In this document: in pieces, positions 1-9,031 of the stretch
Numbering within the stretch: the stretch's first letter is position 1
Layout of the letters: every line of letters starts with the position of its first letter
Assembly (NCBI GenBank): GCA_964545895.1
Contig: CAZJHS010000048.1
Span: 1 to 22,935, forward strand
Origin: UBA6183 sp964545895
GTDB taxonomy: Bacteria > Bacteroidota > Bacteroidia > UKL13-3
DNA length: 22,935 nt
Direction of reading: 5' to 3'
Notes under the pieces: generated by a model
Seen by the model: the letters and a program-made list of their open reading frames with translations, nothing else
Told to the model about the DNA's origin: nothing
Database searches by the model: none
Program-made: the position numbers and the translations under genes

Positions 1-2035
1 ATGATGTGGTATCTCTGCCAAGCCCTCCGTAAGTAATAGGAAGTCCATCTTTAAATTGCGCATTTAAGTAACTACTATAATGTTCGGCCCGCGATGGATT
101 TCCGGTTTTTGAGAAATCGTTGTTATAATATACCATGCCTCTTAAGTATGATGTGTTACTATCAACTCCTAATGGCACAACACTTATGGTTGCTGGCCTA
201 TTTCCATATCCATTGCTATAACCAGTATAGTTTTCATCAAAAGCATCACCATTAAAACCATAGGCATAACCTACTTTAGGATTACATGCTATATAATCGT
301 CTTGATAGTTACCAATATCTACATCTAAAAACACGGCAGGTTTAACGCTATTATAGTTGGTATCACTCCTGTTAATTATTTTATATTGAAAAAAAACGGT
401 GTTATTAATGGTTTGGTTGGGTGAGTTACTTGGCATATCGGCACAAGCATAAGCGTAAGCCATTACATGCATTTCAATACCAAATGCTGTTCCATCTGAT
501 TCGCTGTGAGTAATAAAATCGTTAATAATATTGTACACCGCCATATCGCCCTTAATATCCGGATAATCGCCTTGATAAGGATTGTATTTCCCATCTTGGT
601 TCACATCAACAAATGGAGCTAAAAAATAGGCTTCTCCATTTAAGGTATCGCCATGAGCTGGCCAGTTTAAAATTTCAGGTGCAATTACCATTGGCCCGCC
701 TTTAGCAAAATCGAGTTTAAACTTATCAATAGCAGCCTTTGTTACTTTACGTGGTTTGTAATAAGCAGATTGTTGAATTGTTGATATATTCTCACTTAAC
801 AACGTCCCGTTTAATTTGTGTATCGGCCCTGGATAAAAATCAAGACCATTTTGACGGTATGTTTGTGCAGCAACTTTTTTACTATCATTGGCTACTCCGC
901 CAAGCCATAAGCTGCCACAATACATAGGCTTTTTGCACTGATTTTTGGGGAAAAGTGTAACTCCTCTATCTAAGTTCCAACCAAATAGTGCATCTGAAAT
1001 GATGGGCATTTTTATATTGTTAGCATCCAAATCCGTAGTGTATTTGTCCCACGGATTTAATGACATTTTCAATGAATCAACATTCAATTCAAAAATCGTA
1101 TCACCATAATTACTCTTAATATATGATCCAATCTTCGAGTCGACAAAGGTTTGATCACCGGTTGCTGGTCCGCTCCAATCTGAAATGTGATAAGCACGTT
1201 GTTGGAGTGTATTGTATAATCCAAATATTCTAACGCTGTATAATTTAGGTACTTGATTTTCCCATACCAAAATATCTCCTTTACCATTTGAACTGATACA
1301 GCCTGCTTTATAAAACTCTACATTACAATCATTAGACCGCATTACAATTGGCTGCCCATTATTCCAACGATATAATACACCCTGAATATCAGTAAACCAA
1401 ATTTCATCAAACTTATCTTTATGAAATTGAATGATTGACTTACTTGGTAAAACAGTACGCGCATTATACCCATTAAATTGAATAATTCCTGTTGGTGTAC
1501 TTAATAGCACATATCCATTTTTATCAATTGCTAAATCTGTAGCTTTTTTTAATCCACTTAAAAACGGAAACGAATCTTGATGATAAATTTGAATTTGATT
1601 TTGGTGTATGTATGCCAGATAATGTGGAGTAGTAAACCACAATTTATTATTAAAAAAGGTAAGGTTTGATACCGTATCGGTTACCTGCATCCCTCCTATT
1701 ACTAGCGGTTTATTATCAATATCCTCCAAAACCCATGAGGTATCTACAAGGTATAAACCACCACGAGTGCCTAGCCAAATTTGGCCATTTGCACCAACTT
1801 CGGCTTCCATTATCCAAGGATAATTTGTTCGTTTGTAAGATGTCCAAGTATATCCGTTGTAATGCTGCACATCACCTCCAGCCAAAAACTTAATAGCATA
1901 AATATCCGAATCGTTAACAACGCGTATCCAATTATAAAGGCCGCCTTGGGCAACCCGATGTTTAAACTTTACAAGTTGTGCTGAGGCAAGATTTAAGCAA
2001 AATAAAAATGCTAGTAGGGATAAAATTCTTTTCAT
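1..2035 (-). CDS. Large secreted beta-propeller protein, partial (C-terminus outside window)
   Basis: The frame is open from an ATG at 2035 to the left edge, giving 678 codons with no stop, so the C-terminus lies outside the window. Residues 1-19 are a clear signal peptide (MKRILSLLAFLFCLNLASA, then Q). Residues 20 to about 330 hold short blade-like repeats of the two-component-regulator propeller type, such as GQIWLGTRGGLYLVD and DEIWFTDIQGVLYRW. From about residue 370 the chain carries blocks I know from large Bacteroidota exported proteins: LWLGGVANDSKKVAAQTY, a DVNQDGKYNPYQGDYP calcium-loop-like segment near 475-490, and IINRSDTNYNS. Such proteins usually end in a T9SS sorting domain, which would be outside the window. 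The function is unknown; an adhesin or cell-surface role is only inferred. A promoter and a 5' hairpin lie just upstream. Confidence 0.8.
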   Translation of the reverse strand, partial: MKRILSLLAFLFCLNLASAQLVKFKHRVAQGGLYNWIRVVNDSDIYAIKFLAGGDVQHYNGYTWTSYKRTNYPWIMEAEVGANGQIWLGTRGGLYLVDTSWVLEDIDNKPLVIGGMQVTDTVSNLTFFNNKLWFTTPHYLAYIHQNQIQIYHQDSFPFLSGLKKATDLAIDKNGYVLLSTPTGIIQFNGYNARTVLPSKSIIQFHKDKFDEIWFTDIQGVLYRWNNGQPIVMRSNDCNVEFYKAGCISSNGKGDILVWENQVPKLYSVRIFGLYNTLQQRAYHISDWSGPATGDQTFVDSKIGSYIKSNYGDTIFELNVDSLKMSLNPWDKYTTDLDANNIKMPIISDALFGWNLDRGVTLFPKNQCKKPMYCGSLWLGGVANDSKKVAAQTYRQNGLDFYPGPIHKLNGTLLSENISTIQQSAYYKPRKVTKAAIDKFKLDFAKGGPMVIAPEILNWPAHGDTLNGEAYFLAPFVDVNQDGKYNPYQGDYPDIKGDMAVYNIINDFITHSESDGTAFGIEMHVMAYAYACADMPSNSPNQTINNTVFFQYKIINRSDTNYNSVKPAVFLDVDIGNYQDDYIACNPKVGYAYGFNGDAFDENYTGYSNGYGNRPATISVVPLGVDSNTSYLRGMVYYNNDFSKTGNPSRAEHYSSYLNAQFKDGLPITYGGLGRDTTS

Positions 2036-2042
2036 AGTGTTA

Positions 2043-2064
2043 CGTTTTGATAAAAGTCAAAACG
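2043..2064 (-). other. 5' leader hairpin before the propeller-protein gene
   Basis: CGTTTTGA and TCAAAACG form a perfect 8-bp stem around a 6-nt loop. It ends 7 bases before the ATG at 2035, so it lies in the predicted leader of that gene. It may affect translation or mRNA stability; this is inferred from position only. Confidence 0.4.
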
Positions 2065-2105
2065 CACAACTAAAAAGTTGCATGGTAAAAATTATGCGGT
2101 GCTAA

Positions 2106-2136
2106 ATAAAATATCAATGCGTGGTTTAAACGCAAA
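2106..2136 (-). promoter_or_regulatory. Candidate Bacteroidota housekeeping promoter of the propeller-protein gene
   Basis: Reading the minus strand, TTTG (2133-2136) is followed after exactly 19 bases by TATTTTAT (2106-2113). This is close to the Bacteroidota -33/-7 pattern TTTG-N19-TAnnTTTG. The implied start of transcription near 2099 leaves a leader of about 64 bases containing the hairpin. The gene is therefore probably transcribed separately from the ABC exporter upstream. Confidence 0.45.
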
Positions 2137-2153
2137 TTGTATTTGTTTGTAAC

Positions 2154-3983
2154 TTACACAAACGCCTGCATTTCGCTTAGCTTTTTATATACGCCATTTT
2201 GGGCAATAAGCTCGGCATGTTTACCCGTTTCAATAATTTCGCCTTGCTGCATTACCACTATTAAATCGGCATGTTGTATGGTACTTAAGCGATGCGCAAT
2301 AACAATACTGGTTCTGTTTTTCATTAAATTCTGAATAGCATCTTGTACCAAACGTTCGCTCTCTGTATCTAATGCAGATGTGGCTTCATCTAAAATTAAA
2401 ATAGGGGGATTTTTAAGTACTGCACGTGCAATGCTTAATCGTTGGCGTTGGCCTCCACTCAATCGTCCGCCTCTGTCGCCAATATTGGTTTGATAGCCCT
2501 GGTCCATTTTTTCGATAAACTCGTGTGCGTTGGCAATTTTAGCGGCCTCAATTACGGCTTGCTCACTTACATTATCCATACCAAAAGCAATGTTATTGTA
2601 CACCGTATCGTTAAACAAAATACTTTCTTGTGTAACAATGCCCATTAAGCTGTTTAAGCTATTTAGTTTAATGTCTTTAATATTATGTCCATCAATTAAA
2701 ATGGCACCTTGGGTAACATCATAAAAGCGAGGCAACAAATCGGCCATGGTACTTTTACCCGCACCACTTTGCCCTACCAATGCTATCATTTTACCCTTTT
2801 CAATAGTTAGGTTAATGTTTTTAAGCACATCGTGTTCGGCATATTTAAAGCTTACGTTTTGATAAGTTACACCTTGCTTAACTTGGCTTACTTCTAGCGC
2901 ATCTGGCTTTTCTGTAATAGCAACTTCGGTTTCTAAAATCTGAAAAATACGCTCTCCACTAGCAATACCACGTTGTATATTGGTAACAGCCGATGAAATA
3001 TTTTTGGCTGGCACTAAAATTTGCGAAAACAACACAATGTAGGTAATAAACTCACTGGCATTTAAATCGCTTTGGTTATCCAATACCAATTGGCCACCGT
3101 ACAACAAAACACCAACTACTACACTCACTCCTAAAAACTCCGAAACGGGCGAAGCCAACTCGCGCTTATTCCACATTGATTTTAATACGCCACGGTATGC
3201 ACCATTTTGTTGATCGAACTTTTGTTGCACATAAGGCTGCGCATTAAACGCTTTTACTATACGAATGCCGCTTATGGTTTCTTCAATAATGCTTAATATG
3301 TTACCTAACAACTCCTGCCCTGTTTTGGCTTGCCTGCGCAATTGGCGCGATATACTGGTTATCATTAACCCCGAAATAGGTAACACTATAAGCGAAAACA
3401 AGGTAAGCTTTACGCTCATGGTAAACAGCAAAATTACATAACCAATGATCATCAGTGGTTCGCGAAAAACCACTTGTACCGAACTTACTACTGAGTTTTC
3501 AATCTCGTTTACATCATTACTTAAACTACTCATTAAATCGCCTTTGCGTTGATCTTGAAAATAGCCCACATGCAACTGTGTTATTTTTTTAAACAAACTC
3601 TCCCTAATATTTTTAACCACGTAAGTACGCATATTGGTTAATACCCGTTGCGACCAGTATTTAAATACATTGGCAAAAAACACCGAAGCCACAATAACTC
3701 CACACACAAATTTTAGCGCACCACTTTGTCCGTACTCGCTAAATATTTGGGCAAAATAGTAGTTAAACAAATCTTTAAAGTACTCCAAGTTTAAAGCAAA
3801 CTCGGGTAATGCCAATTGCTGGGCCGATGGTTGTACTTTTTGAAAAATTACATTTAACAGCGGAATAAGTAAGGTGAAATTAAGTAACCCAAATACCACA
3901 GCCAATACGGCTAATACTGCATATTTAGGTACAAAACGATTATAGGGCTTGGCAAAAGCCAGTATTTTAAAGTATATTTTCAT
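2154..3983 (-). CDS. MsbA-type ABC exporter (permease fused to ATPase)
   Basis: This 609-residue half-transporter has the standard exporter layout: an N-terminal six-helix ABC transmembrane domain (about 20-330) and a C-terminal ATPase (about 370-605). Visible ATPase motifs are an A-loop Tyr near 381, Walker A GQSGAGKST at 404-412, Q-loop Gln452, signature LSGGQ at 508-512, Walker B ILILDE ending at Glu533, and H-loop His564. All catalytic residues are present, so it should be active as a homodimer. The family includes MsbA lipid A flippases and multidrug exporters; sequence alone does not decide the substrate. The glycosyltransferase starts divergently 119 bp away, which fits an envelope-lipid role, but that is inference. 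Length is normal and the ATG at 3983 fits the family start. Confidence 0.92.
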   Translation of the reverse strand: MKIYFKILAFAKPYNRFVPKYAVLAVLAVVFGLLNFTLLIPLLNVIFQKVQPSAQQLALPEFALNLEYFKDLFNYYFAQIFSEYGQSGALKFVCGVIVASVFFANVFKYWSQRVLTNMRTYVVKNIRESLFKKITQLHVGYFQDQRKGDLMSSLSNDVNEIENSVVSSVQVVFREPLMIIGYVILLFTMSVKLTLFSLIVLPISGLMITSISRQLRRQAKTGQELLGNILSIIEETISGIRIVKAFNAQPYVQQKFDQQNGAYRGVLKSMWNKRELASPVSEFLGVSVVVGVLLYGGQLVLDNQSDLNASEFITYIVLFSQILVPAKNISSAVTNIQRGIASGERIFQILETEVAITEKPDALEVSQVKQGVTYQNVSFKYAEHDVLKNINLTIEKGKMIALVGQSGAGKSTMADLLPRFYDVTQGAILIDGHNIKDIKLNSLNSLMGIVTQESILFNDTVYNNIAFGMDNVSEQAVIEAAKIANAHEFIEKMDQGYQTNIGDRGGRLSGGQRQRLSIARAVLKNPPILILDEATSALDTESERLVQDAIQNLMKNRTSIVIAHRLSTIQHADLIVVMQQGEIIETGKHAELIAQNGVYKKLSEMQAFV

Positions 3984-4102
3984 GATGAATTAAGGCTGCA
4001 ATTTAGCTTTTTTGGGTTGATGTTTTACCCCCACACAATTTGCATTTTACATTAAGCCATAAATACCATTTATTTGCTTGACAAAAGCAGGCTTGCCACA
4101 AC

Positions 4103-4924
4103 ATGATTAGCATAATTACCGCAGTACACAACCAACTGGAAATGAACCAACTATTTTTGGAACATTTGCGCAAATACACCGTAAATCCGTTTGAGGTTAT
4201 TATTATTGATAATAACTCTACCGATGGAACACGCGAATATTTTGAAAAAGAAGGTTGTGTAGTAATTAAAAACGATGCTAACTTCAGCTATCCTTACACC
4301 CAAAACCAAGGAATAAAAGCTGCCAAATATGATGTGTTTGCCTTTTTAAACAACGATATTATTGTATGCCCACAATGGGATAAAAAAATATTGGAAAGCA
4401 TGCAAGCAAACGGACTTGATTTAATAACTGTTTGCGGTATTGAGCGTGTAGAAACACCTGAGTTAACCAAACAAATGGGCCGTAAATGGAAACGCATCAA
4501 AAACATATTAAAGCAATTTGGGCTAAGCAAGTTTAATTTAAAACTCATGCACAAGTTGATGTACGGGAACTGGGAAACCTTTAACCAAAAACGCGAACTT
4601 GCTTTTAAAAACAAAGTGGTAGAAGGTTTTGTGGGCAACTCGGTAATTTTTAACCGCAGTGCTTTACAAAAAATTGGCCCATGGGACGAGCGCATACAAA
4701 TGGCCGATTTTGATATTTACATGCGCAGTAAAAAACGCCACATAGAGCATGGCGATATGAAACCATGCCACATTGCACTAAATGTATTTAACCACCACTA
4801 TATACGCATTACAGCCAAATCAAAACCACCTGCATTTGCCGATGCACACAACATGATTAAGCTAGAAGATAAATGGAATGATGCCGAGCGCCAACTGTTG
4901 TTAAAAGATAACATTACTACTTAA
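4103..4924 (+). CDS. Family 2 glycosyltransferase (GT-A fold)
   Basis: The 273-residue protein opens with the GT2 signature: the beta strand ISIITAVHN, then EVIIIDNNSTDGTREYF near residues 31-47, which binds the nucleotide. An NND motif at 83-85 (FAFLNNDIIV) stands in the DXD metal-site position. Further on, GNSVIFNRSALQKIGPWDER followed by ADFDIYMR matches the acceptor and catalytic region of GT2 enzymes. No membrane helix is evident, so it is probably cytoplasmic or peripheral. It would transfer a sugar from a nucleotide-sugar donor during glycan or glycolipid assembly; the donor and acceptor cannot be told. It is divergent from the ABC exporter, and a small exported protein follows 41 bp downstream. 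Confidence 0.88.
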   Translation: MISIITAVHNQLEMNQLFLEHLRKYTVNPFEVIIIDNNSTDGTREYFEKEGCVVIKNDANFSYPYTQNQGIKAAKYDVFAFLNNDIIVCPQWDKKILESMQANGLDLITVCGIERVETPELTKQMGRKWKRIKNILKQFGLSKFNLKLMHKLMYGNWETFNQKRELAFKNKVVEGFVGNSVIFNRSALQKIGPWDERIQMADFDIYMRSKKRHIEHGDMKPCHIALNVFNHHYIRITAKSKPPAFADAHNMIKLEDKWNDAERQLLLKDNITT

Positions 4925-4931
4925 GCTACTG

Positions 4932-4955
4932 CAACCAAACTTCTTTATTTGGTTG
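4932..4955 (+). terminator. Hairpin after the glycosyltransferase gene, weak terminator candidate
   Basis: CAACCAAA (4932-4939) and TTTGGTTG (4948-4955) form a perfect 8-bp stem with an 8-nt loop, 7 bases after the stop codon. There is no proper T-run behind it, so termination is uncertain. It could instead attenuate or stabilise read-through into the next gene at 4966. Confidence 0.3.
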
Positions 4956-4965
4956 ACTTAAGTTT

Positions 4966-5457
4966 ATGAAATCAAAACTACTGCTTGTTTTTTTTATCGC
5001 ACTTTGTTTTCAAAGTCTTTCCCAAAATCTTATACATTTTGGAATAATTAATACGGTAAGTAATCATGAATTAACAGTAAGCCAAGAAGTAAAAAGATAC
5101 AACAACGACACACTAATCTACAGTATAATTATTGAAGGTGATACATCTCATTTAACCTATCACCAACTGTCGGTTACACTTTGCTCTCAATGGTATCCAT
5201 ATCAATGCATCGATTATACTTTTACTTTTAACCGTTGCGCGGAAACCTTTTTTATAAACACGCAAGAAATGTATTATGAATTACAAGTAAGGTCTGAATT
5301 AATAATAAATAGCACCCATAAAAAAACACTGATTAACTATAATTCAATTGTTCCTTTTCTGATAATCAAACCAACGAAATTGCCTACGATAAATAGAAGC
5401 TATAATGGAGGTAGGCCTATAAGTTTGGATTTTTTCTACCCACCATACACTCGTTAA
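4966..5457 (+). CDS. Small exported protein, unrecognised
   Basis: The 163-residue protein starts with a typical signal peptide (MKSKLLLVFFIALCFQSLSQ), so it should reach the periplasm or beyond. I do not recognise the mature part. It is rich in Thr, Ser, Tyr and beta-branched residues, suggesting a beta-rich fold. Three Cys lie in its middle (SVTLCSQWYPYQCIDYTF and FNRCAETFF), and the end is Pro- and Tyr-rich (FYPPYTR). No lipobox Cys follows the signal peptide. The gene lies 41 bp after the glycosyltransferase, with a hairpin between them, and converges on the PAS gene 34 bp beyond its stop. It is called as a gene because of the long open frame, the signal peptide and normal local codon usage. 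Confidence 0.7.
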   Translation: MKSKLLLVFFIALCFQSLSQNLIHFGIINTVSNHELTVSQEVKRYNNDTLIYSIIIEGDTSHLTYHQLSVTLCSQWYPYQCIDYTFTFNRCAETFFINTQEMYYELQVRSELIINSTHKKTLINYNSIVPFLIIKPTKLPTINRSYNGGRPISLDFFYPPYTR

Positions 5458-5491
5458 AGATGTTATCAAAAAGTTTTAACAATAGACTAGC

Positions 5492-6334
5492 CTAACGTTT
5501 TATCAATGGCCAACGTACATCTTTAGAAAAAATAGCCTTAAGTTTTTCTTGGGCATCGTTAGCCTCTTTTAATTGTGCATCTCTAAGTTCTAATTCCTTT
5601 TTGGTTTTAACAAATTCTGAAATATCGCGTGTTATACTTAGTACGCTAACTACATGTCCATTTGCATCAAACTCTGGTATTAAATCCCAATGAAAACAAT
5701 AGTTACCTGCGCTAATATCACTTACTTCACTACTCATTTTCCCGGTTTTAAATACTTCCTCAATCTTGCTATCCCAATACTCGTATTCTGTTTTAGTGTA
5801 GCCTAACTCTTCATGATTTTTTCCAATTAATTTATGAGCAGGAATACCTAGGTATTTTTCACAAATTGGGTTTGCATACAAGTGTCTGAATGATCTATCA
5901 AATCGCATTACCATATCGTCAGAGTTTTCTACCATTGAACGGAATTTCTCTTCACTGGCATGTAATTTAGTAATAATGCTTTTTAGTTCCGATATATCGG
6001 TAATGGTTTGATGCAAACATTTTTGGCCGTTAAAATCAAACACCACACTATTTACTTCTACATTTACCAATGTGCCATCCTTTTTGGTGTGCATGGCCTC
6101 TGTTTTAAAATGTTCGCCAACTGTAGGCAACTCTTTTATTTTTTCGGTAATACTTGGGCAAATGGTTTCAACTTGCATTTCTAAAAACTCATCATGCGTA
6201 TAGCCATAAAATTTTAATGCTGCTTTATTTACTGCTAAAAACTTACGGTTATTTATGTTTAAAATCCAAAACGGATAAGGAACAAAATCAAACAAAACCT
6301 CCTGAATATTAGTGTATGAATTCACTTTTGGCAA
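5492..6334 (-). CDS. Double-PAS sensor protein, probable truncated histidine kinase
   Basis: This 280-residue protein holds two PAS folds: PAS1 at about 10-118 (FWILNINNRKFLAVNKAAL, ending HQTITDISELK) and PAS2 at about 127-243 (EEKFRSMVENSDDMVMRFD, ending SVLSITRDISEF). A short coiled-coil segment follows to about 268. The last residues, IFSKDVRWPLIKR, look like the H-box of a HisKA domain (usual form FxxIxxHDLRxPL) with Lys271 where the phosphorylated His should be. The protein then stops, with no ATPase domain in the 34 bases before the convergent gene. There is no usable ATG: an in-frame stop immediately precedes TTG at 6334, and GTG at codon 4 is the other option. It may be a decayed kinase or a stand-alone PAS ligand sensor. 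Confidence 0.75.
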   Translation of the reverse strand: MPKVNSYTNIQEVLFDFVPYPFWILNINNRKFLAVNKAALKFYGYTHDEFLEMQVETICPSITEKIKELPTVGEHFKTEAMHTKKDGTLVNVEVNSVVFDFNGQKCLHQTITDISELKSIITKLHASEEKFRSMVENSDDMVMRFDRSFRHLYANPICEKYLGIPAHKLIGKNHEELGYTKTEYEYWDSKIEEVFKTGKMSSEVSDISAGNYCFHWDLIPEFDANGHVVSVLSITRDISEFVKTKKELELRDAQLKEANDAQEKLKAIFSKDVRWPLIKR

Positions 6335-6372
6335 TTAATTAATGGTTAAAGCAAAATTAGGAAGTAAGGATG

Positions 6373-6404
6373 CAATTTTAATTTAATTTAACCTTAAAAG
6401 CAAA
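6373..6404 (-). promoter_or_regulatory. Candidate promoter of the PAS gene
   Basis: On the minus strand TTTG (6401-6404) is followed after 20 bases by TAAAATTG (6373-6380), which matches seven of eight positions of the Bacteroidota -7 element. The predicted transcript starts near 6366, about 32 bases before the TTG start. This supports the gene still being transcribed and its start lying at or just after 6334. Confidence 0.45.
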
Positions 6405-6558
6405 GCATTTGTTACAATAACTGATTTTAGTTTGATACAAACACAGCAAATATCAACCATCCATCCAATAAATATCATTGCGTAAAGCGGCATTGCCTTA
6501 TAGTTTCACCATTCGAAAAGAAACCACAATTAATAACCCAATAATTAAGAAAAGAATT

Positions 6559-7728
6559 ATGCCCATTTATCGTAAAGAAGGTGTGGTGCCTCCCAAGCGC
6601 CACGTAGTATTCCGTCAGCCAAACGGCAACTTGTACCACGAAGAACTTTTTGGCACCGAAGGTTTTGCCGGAATGTCGTCATTGGTATACCATTTAAATC
6701 CGCCAACTATGGTTAAAGCTTTTGGCGAACCTTATTCGGTTAGACCAAGCATTGCAGTTGAAGATAATTTGCAAGCACGCAGCTACCAAAGTTTTAACAC
6801 CAAACCCGCTGACGATTATTTAGAAAGCCGCAAAACACTTTTTGTAAACGATGATATGACCATTGGTGTTGCAGCCCCACGCAACAGCATGACCGACTAT
6901 TTTTACAAAAATGCCGATGCTGATGAAATGATATTTATACATAGCGGATCGGGTATTTTAAAAACCATGTACGGAAGCATCAATTTTGAATATGGCGATT
7001 ACTTAATTATACCACGTGGTACAGTTTATCAGTTTCATTTTAACACCACCGATAATCATTTTTTAATCGTTGAATCGCATGGTCCAATTGAAACACCAAA
7101 CAGATACCGCAATGGTTACGGACAGTTTTTAGAGCACTCGCCATTTTGCGAACGCGATATTAAGTTTCCTGAAAACTTAGAAACACATGATGAGGATGGC
7201 GACTTTTTAATTAAAATCAAAAAGCGCGGACTCATGTATCCTTATACTTATGGCAAACATCCTTTTGATGTGGCTGGCTGGGATGGATGTAGCTATCCGT
7301 ATGGGTTTTCTATTTTCAACTTCGAACCAATAACTGGTCGTATTCACATGCCACCTCCTATTCATCAAACATTCCAAGGGCGCAACTTTGTTATTTGTTC
7401 GTTTGTGCCTCGCTTGTACGATTATCACCCCGATGCCATACCTGCTCCATACCACCACAGTAATGTAGATAGTGATGAGTTATTGTACTACGTTGATGGT
7501 GATTTTATGAGCCGCAACAACATCCAAAAAGGACAAATTACTTTACACCCGGGAGGCTTACCGCATGGCCCGCACCCAGGTGCAATTGAGCGCAGCATTG
7601 GCAAAAAAGAAACCAAAGAATTAGCTGTAATGATTGATCCTTTTAACCCAGTTAAAATAACTCAAGATGCAGTAGATATGGAAATAGCCGACTACTACCA
7701 ATCGTGGATGGCACAACCTAATCATTAA
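6559..7728 (+). CDS. hmgA: Homogentisate 1,2-dioxygenase
   Basis: The enzyme opens the ring of homogentisate to 4-maleylacetoacetate with O2 and Fe(II), in the tyrosine/phenylalanine breakdown pathway in the cytoplasm. I chose the ATG at 6559 (389 residues) because the family begins with a segment like MPIYRKEGVVPPKRH. The frame is open back to a TTG at 6478, but those 27 extra residues look unlike the family. Cupin iron-site residues are visible: PYHHSNVDSDE (His300, Glu307) and HPGGLPHGPHPG (His330, His336). The length matches the short Bacteroidota/actinobacterial form rather than the roughly 435-residue form of human or Pseudomonas enzymes. hppD follows after 24 bp, so the two genes form an operon that makes and consumes homogentisate. 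Confidence 0.95.
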   Translation: MPIYRKEGVVPPKRHVVFRQPNGNLYHEELFGTEGFAGMSSLVYHLNPPTMVKAFGEPYSVRPSIAVEDNLQARSYQSFNTKPADDYLESRKTLFVNDDMTIGVAAPRNSMTDYFYKNADADEMIFIHSGSGILKTMYGSINFEYGDYLIIPRGTVYQFHFNTTDNHFLIVESHGPIETPNRYRNGYGQFLEHSPFCERDIKFPENLETHDEDGDFLIKIKKRGLMYPYTYGKHPFDVAGWDGCSYPYGFSIFNFEPITGRIHMPPPIHQTFQGRNFVICSFVPRLYDYHPDAIPAPYHHSNVDSDELLYYVDGDFMSRNNIQKGQITLHPGGLPHGPHPGAIERSIGKKETKELAVMIDPFNPVKITQDAVDMEIADYYQSWMAQPNH

Positions 7729-7752
7729 TTAAAAACAATAAAAAGTATAGTT

Positions 7753-8904
7753 ATGACAGATTTAACAACCGTTGAAAATTTTACCTACAGTGGTAAAAAG
7801 ATATTTGAAAAAGCACAAGATTTTTTGCCCATTAACGGCACCGATTATGTAGAGCTTTATGTAGGCAATGCCAAGCAAGCAGCACATTACTACAAAACCG
7901 CTTTAGGGTTTCAAGATTTGGCTTATGCCGGCCTAGAAACAGGTGTGCGCGATCGTACTTCCTATGTTTTACAACAAGGTAAAATCCGTTTGGTACTAAC
8001 CACTCCTTTTGATCCCGAAAGTGAATTGGCGCAACATTTACGCATGCATGGCGATGGTGTAAAAGTAATTGCGCTTTGGGTTGATGATGCCTACGATGCG
8101 TTTGAACAAACCACTAAGCGTGGCGCAAAACCTTATATGCAACCCACTACAGTTACCGATGCAGATGGCGAGGTGCGTTACAGCGGTATACACACTTATG
8201 GCGATACCGTGCATGTATTTGTGGAGCGTAAAAACTACCGTGGTTTATTTTTACCGGGCTATCAAAAATTAACAACAGATTACAACCCAGGCTGGACAGG
8301 CTTAAAATACATTGACCACATGGTGGGAAATGTAGAGCTTGGACAAATGAATCAATGGTCGGATTTTTACGGACAAGTGATGGGGTTTGCTAATTTGGTT
8401 ACGTTTGATGATAAAGATATCAGTACTGAATATACTGCTTTAATGAGCAAAGTAATGACCAACGGAAATGGCTACATTAAGTTTCCAATTAACGAACCAG
8501 CCAAAGGCAAAAAGAAATCGCAGGTAGAAGAATACCTTGATTTTTATCGTGGCCCAGGCTGCCAACATATTGCCGTAGCAACAGATGATATTGTGTTTAC
8601 GGTATCAGAAATGAAAAAACGTGGCGTAGAGTTTTTACATGTTCCGGGCGAGTATTACGATACCGTAGAAGCACGTGTAGGGCACATTGCCGAAGATTTA
8701 GCCGTACTAAAAAAATGGGGCATTATGGTTGATAGAGACGAAGAAGGATACTTACTTCAAATATTTACCAAACCTGTTGAAGATCGCCCAACCTTGTTTT
8801 TCGAAATTATACAACGCAAAGGTGCCATGTCGTTTGGCAAAGGTAATTTCCAAGCTTTGTTCGAATCTATTGAAGCCGAACAAGCCCGCAGAGGAACTTT
8901 ATAA
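7753..8904 (+). CDS. hppD: 4-Hydroxyphenylpyruvate dioxygenase
   Basis: The enzyme converts 4-hydroxyphenylpyruvate to homogentisate with O2, decarboxylating and shifting the side chain; the product is the substrate of the upstream hmgA enzyme. The 383 residues form two VOC (glyoxalase-fold) domains, starting near 31 (DYVELYVGNAKQAAHYY) and 186 (YIDHMVGNVELGQMNQW). The Fe(II) triad is visible as His189, His272 (GCQHIAVATDDI) and Glu351 (LFFEIIQRKGAMSFGKGNF). The C-terminal FGKGNFQALFESIE helix, which closes the active site, is present. Length and start match the family. It is second in the hmgA-hppD operon and is followed by a terminator. Confidence 0.96.
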   Translation: MTDLTTVENFTYSGKKIFEKAQDFLPINGTDYVELYVGNAKQAAHYYKTALGFQDLAYAGLETGVRDRTSYVLQQGKIRLVLTTPFDPESELAQHLRMHGDGVKVIALWVDDAYDAFEQTTKRGAKPYMQPTTVTDADGEVRYSGIHTYGDTVHVFVERKNYRGLFLPGYQKLTTDYNPGWTGLKYIDHMVGNVELGQMNQWSDFYGQVMGFANLVTFDDKDISTEYTALMSKVMTNGNGYIKFPINEPAKGKKKSQVEEYLDFYRGPGCQHIAVATDDIVFTVSEMKKRGVEFLHVPGEYYDTVEARVGHIAEDLAVLKKWGIMVDRDEEGYLLQIFTKPVEDRPTLFFEIIQRKGAMSFGKGNFQALFESIEAEQARRGTL

Positions 8905-8935
8905 TTTGTTATATAGTTAGTGTTTTCATTGCAAA

Positions 8936-8967
8936 GGCCACCGTATTTATGGTGGCTTTTGTGTTTT
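8936..8967 (+). terminator. Rho-independent terminator of the hmgA-hppD operon
   Basis: GCCACC (8937-8942) pairs with GGTGGC (8951-8956) around an 8-nt loop, flanked by A and T runs that lengthen the stem. The tail TTTTGTGTTTT follows directly. It lies about 30 bases after the hppD stop. Confidence 0.75.
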
Positions 8968-8987
8968 AGTACTGCAAGGTATTTTTA
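8958..8987 (+). promoter_or_regulatory. Candidate promoter of the molybdenum-cofactor gene group
   Basis: TTTG (8958-8961) is followed after 18 bases by TATTTTTA (8980-8987), near the Bacteroidota TTTG/TAnnTTTG pattern. Transcription would begin near 8994, about 38 bases before the ATG at 9032. The -33 box overlaps the T-tail of the preceding terminator. Confidence 0.4.
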
Positions 8988-9031
8988 AATTATACGCTTC
9001 ACAATATCATTACAAATAGTAAATTGGCAGC

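Noticed and set aside
739..2334. Short plus-strand frames opposite the propeller-protein gene and the end of the exporter gene
   Set aside because: They lie antisense to well-supported coding sequence, have no recognisable protein features and no promoter.
6478..6558. Upstream TTG extension of hmgA by 27 residues
   Set aside because: The added residues are basic and unlike the family, while the ATG at 6559 gives the expected family N-terminus.
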